Shown one piece after another: positions 1 through 8,599 of a stretch of 64,000 nt of DNA. This DNA comes from Halohasta litorea. Its GTDB lineage: Archaea > Halobacteriota > Halobacteria > Halobacteriales > Haloferacaceae. How positions within the stretch are numbered: position 1 is the first letter of the stretch; each line of letters begins with the position of its first letter. The stretch covers positions 310,001-374,000 of the forward strand of contig NZ_JANHDJ010000001.1 in NCBI RefSeq assembly GCF_024494645.1. The letters run 5' to 3'. The notes below the pieces were generated by a model. It saw only the letters and a list, made by a program, of their open reading frames with translations, was not told the DNA's origin and did not search any database. The position numbers and the translations under genes were made by a program.

Positions 1-579
1 AATCGCGTCGAGCCGATCCTCGGCGACGCCCTCGTATTTCTCAAACGCGAGGTGTTCGGTTCGGTCGTCCTCGGGGCTGTCCTTCGCTCGCACGCGCCCG
101 GTAAACGTCGCGATCGCCCCCGATCGGTCGGCCTTCGGTGAGGCCTTTGCCCGCTGAATGAGGGTTTCGAGCGTGATGTGCGGTTCCACGTCGTCGAGCT
201 GATCGACGATCGATGCGATGTCAAGCCCATCGGCTGTCGGCGCGCTGGCGACGATCTCCGCCGAGGGTGGGGTTTCGGCATCGCCGATCACCACGGTCGG
301 CAGCCGGTGGTGGGCCAGCCCCGCGACGATCGCGTAGTCGTACTCGGGAGCCAGCGAGTCCAGGAGACCCATCACCGACCGATCCGTTCCGCTGCCGGTC
401 CACCGACCGTTGCCGTCGACCCGAAACGTGCCGTCGGCGTTCTCGTCGTCGGGCGCTGCTACCGATTCGACCGTGTGGTCGACCGTCGCCACCGGTCCTT
501 CGCGGCTCTCGGCCACCCGATCGGCGAGTCCCTCCATCGCCGACCGGCTTCCATCGCCGATGATACAGAGCGTTTGCAT
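1..579 (-). CDS. moaE: Molybdopterin synthase catalytic subunit MoaE with degenerate MobB-like N-terminus (3' end outside window)
   Basis: MoaE is the large subunit of molybdopterin synthase, which inserts sulfur into precursor Z during molybdenum cofactor synthesis in the cytoplasm. 193 codons are visible from the ATG at 579; the C-terminus lies beyond base 1. The MoaE domain begins near residue 150, seen as SGAIATFTGRVR followed by EHLAFEKYEG. About 145 residues precede it, much more than in stand-alone MoaE (about 150 residues in total). They begin MQTLCIIGDGSRSAMEGLADR, which resembles the MobB nucleotide-binding start, but the GKT/S lysine of a P-loop is absent. A MobB-like/MoaE fusion is my reading from haloarchaeal homologues. 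It is divergent from pyrH, with 109 bases between the two starts. Confidence 0.85.
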   Translation of the reverse strand, partial: MQTLCIIGDGSRSAMEGLADRVAESREGPVATVDHTVESVAAPDDENADGTFRVDGNGRWTGSGTDRSVMGLLDSLAPEYDYAIVAGLAHHRLPTVVIGDAETPPSAEIVASAPTADGLDIASIVDQLDDVEPHITLETLIQRAKASPKADRSGAIATFTGRVRAKDSPEDDRTEHLAFEKYEGVAEDRLDAI

Positions 580-688
580 GGCTCAAGGGGCGGCCCAGTC
601 GCCCTTTAGTGTTGTAGTCGACTGCGGGGAGTTCCGCGGAGTACGTGCTTGACAACGCTTAAGGTCAACTCGGAGTTAGCCGACAGCA

Positions 689-1408
689 ATGAGAGTCGTC
701 ATTTCGATCGGTGGAAGTATTCTCGCTCCGGAGCTCGATTCGAACCGCGTGGCCGCCCACGCCGAGGTCATCGAATCGCTGGCTGCCGAGGGCTGTGAGG
801 TCGGTCTCGTCGTCGGTGGCGGCGGCGTCGCCCGCGACTACATTACGGCTGCACGGGACCTCGGTGCCAACGAGGTCCAACTTGACCAGCTCGGGATCGA
901 CGTCACCCGGATTAACGCCCGCCTACTTATATCGGCCCTCGGATCGGGCGTGAAACCCACTCCGGCGACCGACTACGATGCTGCGGGCGATGCCCTCCGG
1001 CGCGGCGATATCTCGGTGATGGGCGGGATCACCCCGGGCCAGACGACTGACGCGGTCGCCGCGGCGTTCGCCGAGTACGTCGGTGCCGATCTCCTGGTGT
1101 ATGCGACCAGTACCGACGGTGTCTACGACGCCGACCCCAACGCCGACCCCGAGGCGATCAAATACACCACGATGTCGCCCGCCGAACTCGTCGACCTCAT
1201 TGTTCCGATGAGCCGGGATGCCGGGGCGTCCGCGCCGGTCGATATTCTGGCGGCCAAACTCATCGAGCGCTCGGGAATGCGCACGGTCGTCCTGGATGGC
1301 TCGGAGCCCTCGAACGTCGAGTCGGCAGTGCTCCGCGGGGACCACACCGGTACCGACATCATCCCGCCGGGCAGCAGCGAACCCGCCCACTGGGTCGAGA
1401 CCGAATGA
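689..1408 (+). CDS. pyrH: Uridylate kinase (archaeal UMP kinase)
   Basis: Phosphorylates UMP to UDP in pyrimidine nucleotide synthesis; cytoplasmic. The 239 residues match the amino-acid-kinase fold: N-terminal phosphate loop VISIGGSI, the glycine-rich VVGGGGVARDYI at about 50-62, and the nucleotide-binding segment YATSTDGVYDADP near 145. The length is that of the archaeal hexameric family. The stop overlaps the LysRS start by four bases (ATGA at 1405-1408), so the two are very likely co-transcribed and translationally coupled. A weak TATA-like sequence lies about 28 bases before the ATG, consistent with a leaderless message. Confidence 0.95.
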   Translation: MRVVISIGGSILAPELDSNRVAAHAEVIESLAAEGCEVGLVVGGGGVARDYITAARDLGANEVQLDQLGIDVTRINARLLISALGSGVKPTPATDYDAAGDALRRGDISVMGGITPGQTTDAVAAAFAEYVGADLLVYATSTDGVYDADPNADPEAIKYTTMSPAELVDLIVPMSRDAGASAPVDILAAKLIERSGMRTVVLDGSEPSNVESAVLRGDHTGTDIIPPGSSEPAHWVETE

Positions 1409-3060
1409 GCGACGACAGCAGCGGCTCGCCGCACACGCTCGCAGCCGACGACGAGTCTACCCACCGGGACTTCTGGGCAGAGACCATCGCCGACGAGGTG
1501 GAAGCACGCGACCCGGACGAACCGATCGTCGTCAAGGGTGGCGTCTCGCCGTCGGGGGTCGCCCACCTCGGCAACGTCAACGAGATCATGCGGGGCTACT
1601 TCGTCGCCGAAGTCCTCCGGGACCGCGGCCACGAGGTCCGGCAGGTCTTTACGAGCGACGACAAGGACCCGCTCCGAAAACTCCCTCGCAAACTGGCCGA
1701 CGCCGACGGACAGATCGTCGGGTTGGGCGAGGTCGACGCGGGCGCGCTCGGCCGGAACCTCGGCAAGCCCTACACCGCGATCCCCGACCCCTTCGGCGAG
1801 GCCGACTCGTATGCGGCCCACTTCGCGGCGCTCCTGGAGGCCGACGCCGACCGCCTCGGCGTCCCCATCGAGATGCACTCCAACACCGCATTGTACGCCG
1901 ACGGCACCTTCGACCCCGTCGTCTCCCACGTCCTCGCGAACGCCGAGACGGCCCGCGACGTCCTCTCTGAGTATCAGGCCAAGGTCGACGTCGAGTACGT
2001 GCCCTTCAATCCGGTCTGCCAGGAGTGCGGCAAACTGACCGAGACGGTCACGAACATCGACCTCGATAGCGAAACCGTCGACTACGTCTGTACCGACATG
2101 GAGGTCGGCGACGAGACCATTGAGGGCTGCGGCCACGAGGGAACGGCCACTTTCCGCGAGGGGAAACTGCCGTGGCGCTTCGAGTGGCCCGGCCAGTGGC
2201 AGGTGCTGGGGGTCGATTTCGAGCCGTTCGGCAAGGACCACGCCGAGGGCTCGTGGCCATCCGGCGTCGATATCGCCGAAAACGTCCTGGATATCGAGCC
2301 ACCGGTACCGATGGTCTACGAGTGGTTCACGCTCAACGGCGAGGCACTCTCCTCGTCGGCCGGAAACATCGTCACCGTTTCCGAACTGCTCGACCTGCTG
2401 GAGCCCGAAGTCATCCGCTACTTCTTCGCGCTCGACCCGAAGAAGGCCCGCGACCTCGATCTCTCGCGGCTCGACCAGTTAGTCGACGATTACGACCGGT
2501 TTGAACGGGCCTACTACGAGGGCGTCGACGACGAGTCTGTGACGGCGTTCGCCGAGGCGGCCTACCCGTACGTGGTCGATTCGGTGGCCGATGACCAGCC
2601 GATCCGCTTGCCCTACACCTTCGCGGCCGTCCTGGGGATGGTCGAGGAACGGGACCTCCGGATCAAACTCGCCACAGACGAGGGCCACATTCCGGCCGAC
2701 GCCGACGAGGCGACCATCGAGGCCGCCCTCGCTCGCGTCGAGAAGGCCCGCAACTGGGCCGAGCGGATGGACAACGCCTACAACTACCGGCTCCAGACCG
2801 ACCTCCCCGACACCGAGTTCGACGAGTCCGTTGAGTCAGCCCTCGACGCGCTGGCCGACTTCGTGGCAGCGGGCCACGACGGCGACGAAATTCAAGGCGA
2901 AATCTACGATACTGCCCGCGATCACGATATCGAGATCGGCGACCTGTTCGAGGCTGGCTACCGGCTCTTTTTCGACGAAACCCAGGGCCCCCGGCTCGGG
3001 GAGTTCCTCGGGGAGTTGGAAACCGAGTTCGTCGTCGGGCGGCTCCGCCGGGACCGCTGA
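1405..3060 (+). CDS. lysS: Lysyl-tRNA synthetase, class I
   Basis: Charges tRNA-Lys with lysine. This is the archaeal class I enzyme, unrelated to the class II LysRS of most bacteria. The 551 residues contain a HIGH-like signature PSGVAHLGN near 52-60 and a KMSKS-like ALSSSAGN near 315. A cysteine-rich stretch lies between them (CQECGK and the C/H residues around 235-250), consistent with the zinc-binding insertion of the family. The gene starts inside the pyrH stop (four-base overlap). A second transcript start seems to follow at about 3073-3080, where a TATA-like TTTTATAT precedes the small zinc-ribbon gene. Confidence 0.96.
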   Translation: MSDDSSGSPHTLAADDESTHRDFWAETIADEVEARDPDEPIVVKGGVSPSGVAHLGNVNEIMRGYFVAEVLRDRGHEVRQVFTSDDKDPLRKLPRKLADADGQIVGLGEVDAGALGRNLGKPYTAIPDPFGEADSYAAHFAALLEADADRLGVPIEMHSNTALYADGTFDPVVSHVLANAETARDVLSEYQAKVDVEYVPFNPVCQECGKLTETVTNIDLDSETVDYVCTDMEVGDETIEGCGHEGTATFREGKLPWRFEWPGQWQVLGVDFEPFGKDHAEGSWPSGVDIAENVLDIEPPVPMVYEWFTLNGEALSSSAGNIVTVSELLDLLEPEVIRYFFALDPKKARDLDLSRLDQLVDDYDRFERAYYEGVDDESVTAFAEAAYPYVVDSVADDQPIRLPYTFAAVLGMVEERDLRIKLATDEGHIPADADEATIEAALARVEKARNWAERMDNAYNYRLQTDLPDTEFDESVESALDALADFVAAGHDGDEIQGEIYDTARDHDIEIGDLFEAGYRLFFDETQGPRLGEFLGELETEFVVGRLRRDR

Positions 3061-3100
3061 GCCCCCAGCAGCTTTTATATTCTGGTACGGAAGGACAGCT

Positions 3101-3331
3101 ATGAGCGAGGAGCGATCGCTAACCGAGTTTTCGTCGACCGATGCTGCCGAGAGCCACGCCGACGACAGTAGGGCTGACGACGGTGACAACGCCGAATCCA
3201 TCGAACCGGCGACGGTCACCTACCGCTGGCGGTCCGAGGGCGCTGTCTGTGCTCAGTGCGGCGACTCCACCGAGAAACAGTGGCTCGACGACAGTGCGTT
3301 CGTCTGTCCCGACTGCAAAAGCTGGGCGTAG
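3101..3331 (+). CDS. Small zinc-ribbon protein, function unknown
   Basis: 76 residues. The N-terminal 40 residues are acidic and look disordered. The C-terminal part is a treble-clef or zinc-ribbon type module with CAQCG and CPDC pairs about 21 residues apart. Proteins of this layout are common in Halobacteria and have no proven role; nucleic-acid binding is only a possibility. I chose the ATG at 3101 because TTTTATAT at 3073-3080 lies about 25 bases upstream, which fits a leaderless message. The longer frame would overlap lysS. The stop codon TAG lies within a 15-bp inverted repeat (3328-3342) shared with the convergent mutL end. Confidence 0.75.
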   Translation: MSEERSLTEFSSTDAAESHADDSRADDGDNAESIEPATVTYRWRSEGAVCAQCGDSTEKQWLDDSAFVCPDCKSWA

Positions 3332-3342
3332 TCTGTGACTAC
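3328..3342. repeat. 15-bp inverted repeat over a stop codon (family member 1)
   Basis: GTAGTCTGTGACTAC: perfect six-base arms with a three-base centre. It covers the TAG stop of the zinc-ribbon gene and sits between the convergent ends of that gene and mutL, followed by a CCCTTTT run. A near-identical 15-mer recurs at 5080, 8078, 10348, 14111 and 19900. It could be a terminator element, a protein-binding site or a small dispersed repeat. Confidence 0.7.
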
Positions 3343-3353
3343 TCCCTTTTCAG

Positions 3354-5015
3354 TCAGCGAAACCGCGTCGAGCCACGCTCGAAGCCCGCCGCCAGCGTCG
3401 ACTCGTCGAGCGAGCAGACCGTCGGTCGGCCGTGGGGGCAGGCAAACGGCTGTTCACACTCGCCCAGCCGCTCCAGGAGCTGCTCGGCCTCGCCCGTCGT
3501 GAGCCGGTCGCCAGCCTTGAGCGAGGGATGGCAGGCCAGATCCGACAGCAACGCGTCCCGCCGGTCGTCGGGCTGGTGACCGGCAGCGAGCCGATCAAGC
3601 GTCTCGACGAGTGCGTCCGTCTCGGCGACCCGACCAAGCGGGGCCGGAAGTCCCGACACCCGAAGCGTCCCGCCGCCGAACGGTTCGACATCGAAGCCGA
3701 GGTCGGCCAGCAGGTCGGCGTGAGTCTCGGCGGCTGCCGCGGCCCCGGGGCCGACCGACACCGTCTCCGGCGGGTCGAGCGGCGCGGTCGGCACCCCTTC
3801 GTCGGCGACCGTCGCCCGGAGTCGTTCGTAGTTCACCCGCTCGTGGGCGGCGTGTTGGTCGACCACCAGCAGCTCGTCGCCGTCCTCACAGAGCAGGTAG
3901 AGATCCCGAAACGGGCCGATAACACGAACCTCGCCGAAGGGATCGGCTCGGTCGACGGCCCGGAGTTCGGTTTCGAGATCGGTTGCGGCGGCGTCGGTTC
4001 GTCGGATATCGGCGGTCGTCAGCGCCTCCGAGACCGCCCGCTCGACGGCCGTTTCTATCGCTTCGCGGGCAGTCAGACCGACCTCCTCCTTGGCGGGGTG
4101 GACGTTCGGATCGACCGTCCCGGCCGGTGGGTCGACGTCGATCGCGGCGACCGGGTATCGGTTGCCAGCGACCAGCGAGCCGTAGCCACTGAGTACGGCC
4201 TGCCGGAGCCCGGTGTCGGTGACCGGGCGGCCACCGACTGAGACGCGAACGTGTTCCCGCGTCGCGCGGGTCACCGACGGATAACAGCAGATCCCGTCTA
4301 CCGAGAGATCGCCACCGGCTGCAAGGCTCGTCTCGTGGTGGATCGTCGTCGACCGACTGGCGGTTCCGGCATCGTAGACTCCAAGCAGGGCATCCTGGAG
4401 CCCGCTGCCACTTGCCGAAAGCGTCTCGGTGCCGTTGTGGGTCAGCGAAAACCGGACCGCCGGACGCGCCAGCGCATACCGGGCCACCAGCTCGCTGATC
4501 CGGCCGAACTCGGCGGCGGCTTCGGCCAGCGACTCACGGCGGGCGGGTCGATCGGCGAACAGATCGGTGACGGTGACGGTCGTCCCCTGTGCGCGCCCGG
4601 CGTTCGTGACCGTCACCTCGCCGTCTTCGATGCGGAGCTTCGTCCCGACGGCCTCGCCGTCGTTGGTCACGAGTTCGAGGGTCGCACAGTCGGCGATCGC
4701 TGCCAGCGCCTCCCCCCGGAAGCCGAGCGTCGACACACCGGTCAGATCGGCGGCCGTCTCGGCGGGGAGTTTGCTCGTGGCGTGACGTTCGACGGCACGT
4801 TCGGCGTCGGCCCGGGAGAGCCCACAGCCGTCGTCGGCGACCCGGATGCGCTCGGTGCCGTCGCCGTCGACCGTGATTTCGATGCGCCCGGCTCCGGCAT
4901 CGAGGGCGTTGTCCAGGAGTTCGGCGACGACGCGGACCGGGCGGGTAATCACCTCGCCAGCGGCGATCCGGGCGACCGTGGCCTCGTCGAGTCGGTGAAT
5001 CGTCGGCCTGTCCAT
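3354..5015 (-). CDS. mutL: DNA mismatch repair protein MutL
   Basis: MutL couples mismatch recognition by MutS to strand nicking and excision. The 553 residues have the GHKL ATPase domain first (ELLDNALDAG, DDGCGL, LGFRGEAL, QGTTVTVTDLF), a ribosomal-S5-like fold domain in the middle and a C-terminal dimerisation domain. The C-terminal domain carries DQHAAHERVNYE, matching the DQHA(x)2E(x)4E endonuclease motif, and a late CPHGRPTVC segment also typical of nicking MutL. An intrinsic endonuclease is therefore likely. In the ATPase motif I the usual VEN is LDN. It lies just downstream of mutS in the opposite order expected for an operon tail: both are on the minus strand with mutS first, and the 79 bases between them hold a repeat. 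Co-transcription is possible. Confidence 0.96.
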   Translation of the reverse strand: MDRPTIHRLDEATVARIAAGEVITRPVRVVAELLDNALDAGAGRIEITVDGDGTERIRVADDGCGLSRADAERAVERHATSKLPAETAADLTGVSTLGFRGEALAAIADCATLELVTNDGEAVGTKLRIEDGEVTVTNAGRAQGTTVTVTDLFADRPARRESLAEAAAEFGRISELVARYALARPAVRFSLTHNGTETLSASGSGLQDALLGVYDAGTASRSTTIHHETSLAAGGDLSVDGICCYPSVTRATREHVRVSVGGRPVTDTGLRQAVLSGYGSLVAGNRYPVAAIDVDPPAGTVDPNVHPAKEEVGLTAREAIETAVERAVSEALTTADIRRTDAAATDLETELRAVDRADPFGEVRVIGPFRDLYLLCEDGDELLVVDQHAAHERVNYERLRATVADEGVPTAPLDPPETVSVGPGAAAAAETHADLLADLGFDVEPFGGGTLRVSGLPAPLGRVAETDALVETLDRLAAGHQPDDRRDALLSDLACHPSLKAGDRLTTGEAEQLLERLGECEQPFACPHGRPTVCSLDESTLAAGFERGSTRFR

Positions 5016-5079
5016 CCGTTGGTCGACCGCAGTCGCCCGACGACTTTAGCCCCTTCGGGCCGGGTGACGGTGGATGGTA

Positions 5080-5094
5080 GTAGGCAGTGACTAC
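5080..5094. repeat. 15-bp inverted repeat abutting the mutS stop (family member 2)
   Basis: GTAGGCAGTGACTAC, one arm mismatch from a perfect palindrome. It touches the mutS stop codon (5095-5097) and lies between mutS and mutL. Confidence 0.6.
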
Positions 5095-7935
5095 CTATTC
5101 GCGAAGCTCCGACCGCAGTTCGTCCAGCGTGTTGAGCGCCTCCAGGGGCGTCATGCTCGCCACGTCGGCCGCCCGGAGCGCGACGGCGACCCGAACCATC
5201 GACTCCTCGTCGAGGGGGTCGTCGACCGCGGGGTCGGCCGCCCCGCCGAAGAACTCCTCGTCGGGGTAGGAGGCACGGTGGTCGGCCGCCTCGGCTTCCG
5301 AATCGGCTTCTTCGGCCCCCACATCGAGTTCCTCCTCGGGATACGAGGGGCGGTCGTTGTCGACCGCTCCGGTCTGTTCGTTCGCCGAATCGGTGGCCGT
5401 CCCCGATCCGTCCCGTTTCATCTCCGAGTGTGCATCCGGTGTCCTGTCGGTCGGCGTTTGGTCGGCAGTGGCTGTCGGCTGGCTCCCCGCCGATCCGCTC
5501 TCGGCTCGGCTGCCGTTGGCCGACTCGACGACCGACCGCGCGCGGTCGACGACCGTCTCGGGGACGCCAGCCATCCGGGCGACTTCGATCCCGTAGGATG
5601 CCGAGGAGGCACCCGGCGCAACCCGGTGGAGGAAGGTGACTTCGTCGCCCTCGCGGGTGGCCGCAAAGTGGCGGTTGACGACGCCCTCCCGCTCGTCGGC
5701 CAGCGCAGTGAGTCCGTGGTAGTGGGTCGCAAACAGCGTCGTCGCCCCGAGTTCGTCGTGGATGAACTCGGTGGTTGCTTGGGCGATCGCCAGCCCGTCG
5801 GCGGTGCTGGTCCCCCGGCCGACCTCATCGAGCAGCACGAGCGACTCTTCGGTCGCGTCGTGGAGGATCTCGGTGAGTTCGCTCATCTCACGCATGAACG
5901 TCGACTCCCCGCCAGCGATGTCGTCGCTTGCCCCGACGCGGGTGAAGATCCGGTCGAGCACCGGTAGTTCGGCGGCCTCGGCGGGAACGAAACTCCCGAT
6001 CTGTGCCAGCAGGCAGGTGAGCGCGACCTGCCGCATATACGTCGATTTCCCGCTCATGTTGGGGCCGGTGATGATCGCCACCTCTCCCTGCGAGAGGTCG
6101 GCGTCGTTCGGGACAAACGACTCTTGGGTGGTTTCGACGACCGGATGCCGACCGCCTTCGATACTGATACCGCCGGTCTCGACCGACCCGTCGTGGAACT
6201 GCGGCCGGATGTAGTCGCCCGCGGCGGCGACCGTCGACAGCGCACAGACGGCGTCGAGTTCGGCGATGGCGGTCGCCAGTGCCTGTATCCGCTCGGTTTC
6301 GGCGGCAACTTCGCTTCGGACCTCGCAGAACAGTTCGTATTCGAGGCTGTCGGCGCGTTCGGCGGCCCCGAAGATCTCGTTTTCGCGCTCTTTGAGTTCC
6401 GGCGTGTAGAACCGCTCGGAATTCTTGAGGGTCTGGCGGCGCGTGTAGTCGTCGGGTACCTGATCGAGGTTCGGATTGGTGACCTCGATGTAGTAGCCGT
6501 GGACCTGGTTGTGGCCGACCGACAGCGAGTCGATCCCGGTCCGCTCGCGTTCGGCGGCCTCCAGCTCGGCGACCCACTGTCGACCCTCCCGTTCGGTGGT
6601 TCGCAGCTCGTCGAGGTCCGCGTCGAAACTCGGTTTGATGACGCCGCCCTCGGTGAGTTCAGTCGGCGGCTCGTCGACGATCGCGCTCTCGATCAGGTCG
6701 GCGATCTCCTGGAGGGGATCGAGCCGCTCGCGGTAGGGAGCCAGCGCATCGATCCCGTCGAGGGTCTCGACGAGGTCGGGGACGACCGACAGGGTGGCCT
6801 GGAGCGCCCGGAGGTCTCGCGCGTTGGCCCGGCCACGGGAGACCCGGCTGACGAGCCGTTCGAGATCGTAGGCATCGGCTAACCCGTCCTGAAGTTCGGC
6901 GCGTTCGACCGACGCCTCGACGAGCGCGTCGACGGCGTCGAGTCGGGTTTCGATCGCCCGACGCTCGACCAGTGGCCGACGGAGCCACCGTGTGAGACAG
7001 CGCCGCCCGAGTGCTGAGGCGCTTTCGTCGATCACGTCGAAAAGGGTGTCGCCAGCGCCCAACCCGCGGTTTTCGAACAGTTCCAGACTCCGGAGGGCGG
7101 CGGCGTCGAGTCGGAGGTGCTCTTGCTGCTCGTAGCGGCGGATACGGGAGACGTAGTCCAATGAGCCGTCGTCACCCTGGGTGTACTCGGCGTAGGCCAA
7201 CACTGCCCCGCAGGCCCGGCGTTCGGCGTCGGTTGCGAGTCGACCGTCGGGGTCGACGTAGGCTGACAGGCAGTCGATGGCGGCCTCGTGGTCGAACAGC
7301 GTGCGGTCGACCTCGGTTTCCATCCAGCCGGTGGCCGCGTCGGCGGGCGTGACCGTTGGCGTCTCGGGAGCCACAAGCAGTTCCGAGGGTGCGATCCGGT
7401 CGAGTTCCTCCGCGAGCCCCGCGCGGTCGGCGACGCTCGTGACGAAACACTCGCCGGTCGAGACGTCGACAGCGGCGATTCCGAACCCTCCCTGCTGGCT
7501 TTCGACGGCGCTGGCGACGTAGTTCGTCGTGCCCGATGCCAGCAGTTCCTCCTCGACGACAGTGCCCGGGGTGATGACGCGGGTGACCGCCCGGTCGACC
7601 AGGCCGGTCGCGGCTTCGGCGTCCTCGACCTGGTCGGCGATGGCGACCCGGTAGTCGGCCTCTACCAGTCGCTCCAGATAGGAGCTGGCGTTGTCGATCG
7701 GGATTCCAGCCATCGGATAGGTGCCCGTCGAATCCTCCCGCTGTGTCAGCGTGACCTCACAGATACGGGCGACTACCTCGGCGGCCTCGCAGAACGCCTC
7801 GTAGAAGTCGCCGACCTGAAACAGCACGAGGGCCTCGTCGTGGGCCTCACACAGCTCCAGATACTGGCTCAGCATGGGAGTCAGCTCGTCTTCCTTTTCG
7901 GCCATCGTCGACGGCGGCCCGGTGGCGGTTGTCAT
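5095..7935 (-). CDS. mutS: DNA mismatch repair protein MutS
   Basis: Recognises base mismatches and small loops, then recruits MutL in an ATP-dependent way. With the ATG at 7935 the protein has 946 residues, somewhat longer than the usual 850-880. Domain I starts with [23 protein letters not shown], in which F..GDFYE is the Phe-x-Glu mismatch-reading motif. The ATPase has Walker [10 protein letters not shown], Walker [12 protein letters not shown] and ATHYH. A linker of about 110 acidic residues near 790-900 is inserted before the C-terminal helices; it carries two copies of an RxSYPxEE motif. I prefer 7935 over the longer frame starting at 8061, because residues before it do not resemble MutS and the repeat at 8078 lies there. 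Confidence 0.96.
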   Translation of the reverse strand: MTTATGPPSTMAEKEDELTPMLSQYLELCEAHDEALVLFQVGDFYEAFCEAAEVVARICEVTLTQREDSTGTYPMAGIPIDNASSYLERLVEADYRVAIADQVEDAEAATGLVDRAVTRVITPGTVVEEELLASGTTNYVASAVESQQGGFGIAAVDVSTGECFVTSVADRAGLAEELDRIAPSELLVAPETPTVTPADAATGWMETEVDRTLFDHEAAIDCLSAYVDPDGRLATDAERRACGAVLAYAEYTQGDDGSLDYVSRIRRYEQQEHLRLDAAALRSLELFENRGLGAGDTLFDVIDESASALGRRCLTRWLRRPLVERRAIETRLDAVDALVEASVERAELQDGLADAYDLERLVSRVSRGRANARDLRALQATLSVVPDLVETLDGIDALAPYRERLDPLQEIADLIESAIVDEPPTELTEGGVIKPSFDADLDELRTTEREGRQWVAELEAAERERTGIDSLSVGHNQVHGYYIEVTNPNLDQVPDDYTRRQTLKNSERFYTPELKERENEIFGAAERADSLEYELFCEVRSEVAAETERIQALATAIAELDAVCALSTVAAAGDYIRPQFHDGSVETGGISIEGGRHPVVETTQESFVPNDADLSQGEVAIITGPNMSGKSTYMRQVALTCLLAQIGSFVPAEAAELPVLDRIFTRVGASDDIAGGESTFMREMSELTEILHDATEESLVLLDEVGRGTSTADGLAIAQATTEFIHDELGATTLFATHYHGLTALADEREGVVNRHFAATREGDEVTFLHRVAPGASSASYGIEVARMAGVPETVVDRARSVVESANGSRAESGSAGSQPTATADQTPTDRTPDAHSEMKRDGSGTATDSANEQTGAVDNDRPSYPEEELDVGAEEADSEAEAADHRASYPDEEFFGGAADPAVDDPLDEESMVRVAVALRAADVASMTPLEALNTLDELRSELRE

Positions 7936-8077
7936 TGGCAGTAGGCAGTACCCAAGCGACATAAACGCCTCGCTAATATCAAGAAATCGAGATATACTCG
8001 ATTCTCGATACACCCTCTCGTTCGATGGTACGAGAACAACGTTTCTACCGAAGACTGTCACCGAGTGAGAACGGTTC

Positions 8078-8092
8078 GTAGCCTGTGACTAC
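8078..8092. repeat. 15-bp inverted repeat in the mutS-SUI1 divergent region (family member 3)
   Basis: GTAGCCTGTGACTAC, one arm mismatch. It is the only member not on a stop codon. A partial relative, GTAGGCAGTA, is at 7941-7950 just upstream of the mutS start. The 250-base region between the divergent starts otherwise shows only promoter-like sequence. Confidence 0.6.
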
Positions 8093-8158
8093 CACGAGTA
8101 GTGACCGCTGACCGGCTTCGAGCGGCCGGTCGACCCGCGAGTTCCCGACACTGTTTAA

Positions 8159-8479
<321 letters not shown>

Positions 8480-8599
8480 CCAGCACCTAACGCCACACGT
8501 CGAGTGCCGCCGCTGATACTTTTCCCGAGCGACTGCCCTGATTCACATACATATCAGAAAGCCTGAAGAGCTATTGGTGCTCGGGTCGTTCGGTTCGGT

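Noticed and set aside
221-655. Minus-strand 144-codon frame over the moaE start
   Set aside because: Arg-rich, out of frame with the MoaE reading frame that shows conserved motifs; it is a GC-driven shadow.
1123-2241. Long minus-strand frame of 372 codons across pyrH and lysS
   Set aside because: It overlaps two well-recognised genes on the other strand and has no known domain; long opposite-strand frames are expected at this GC content.
7935-8061. Longer MutS start at 8061
   Set aside because: The 42 extra residues are not like MutS, and the frame would run close to the repeat at 8078. The ATG at 7935 gives a usual N-terminus.
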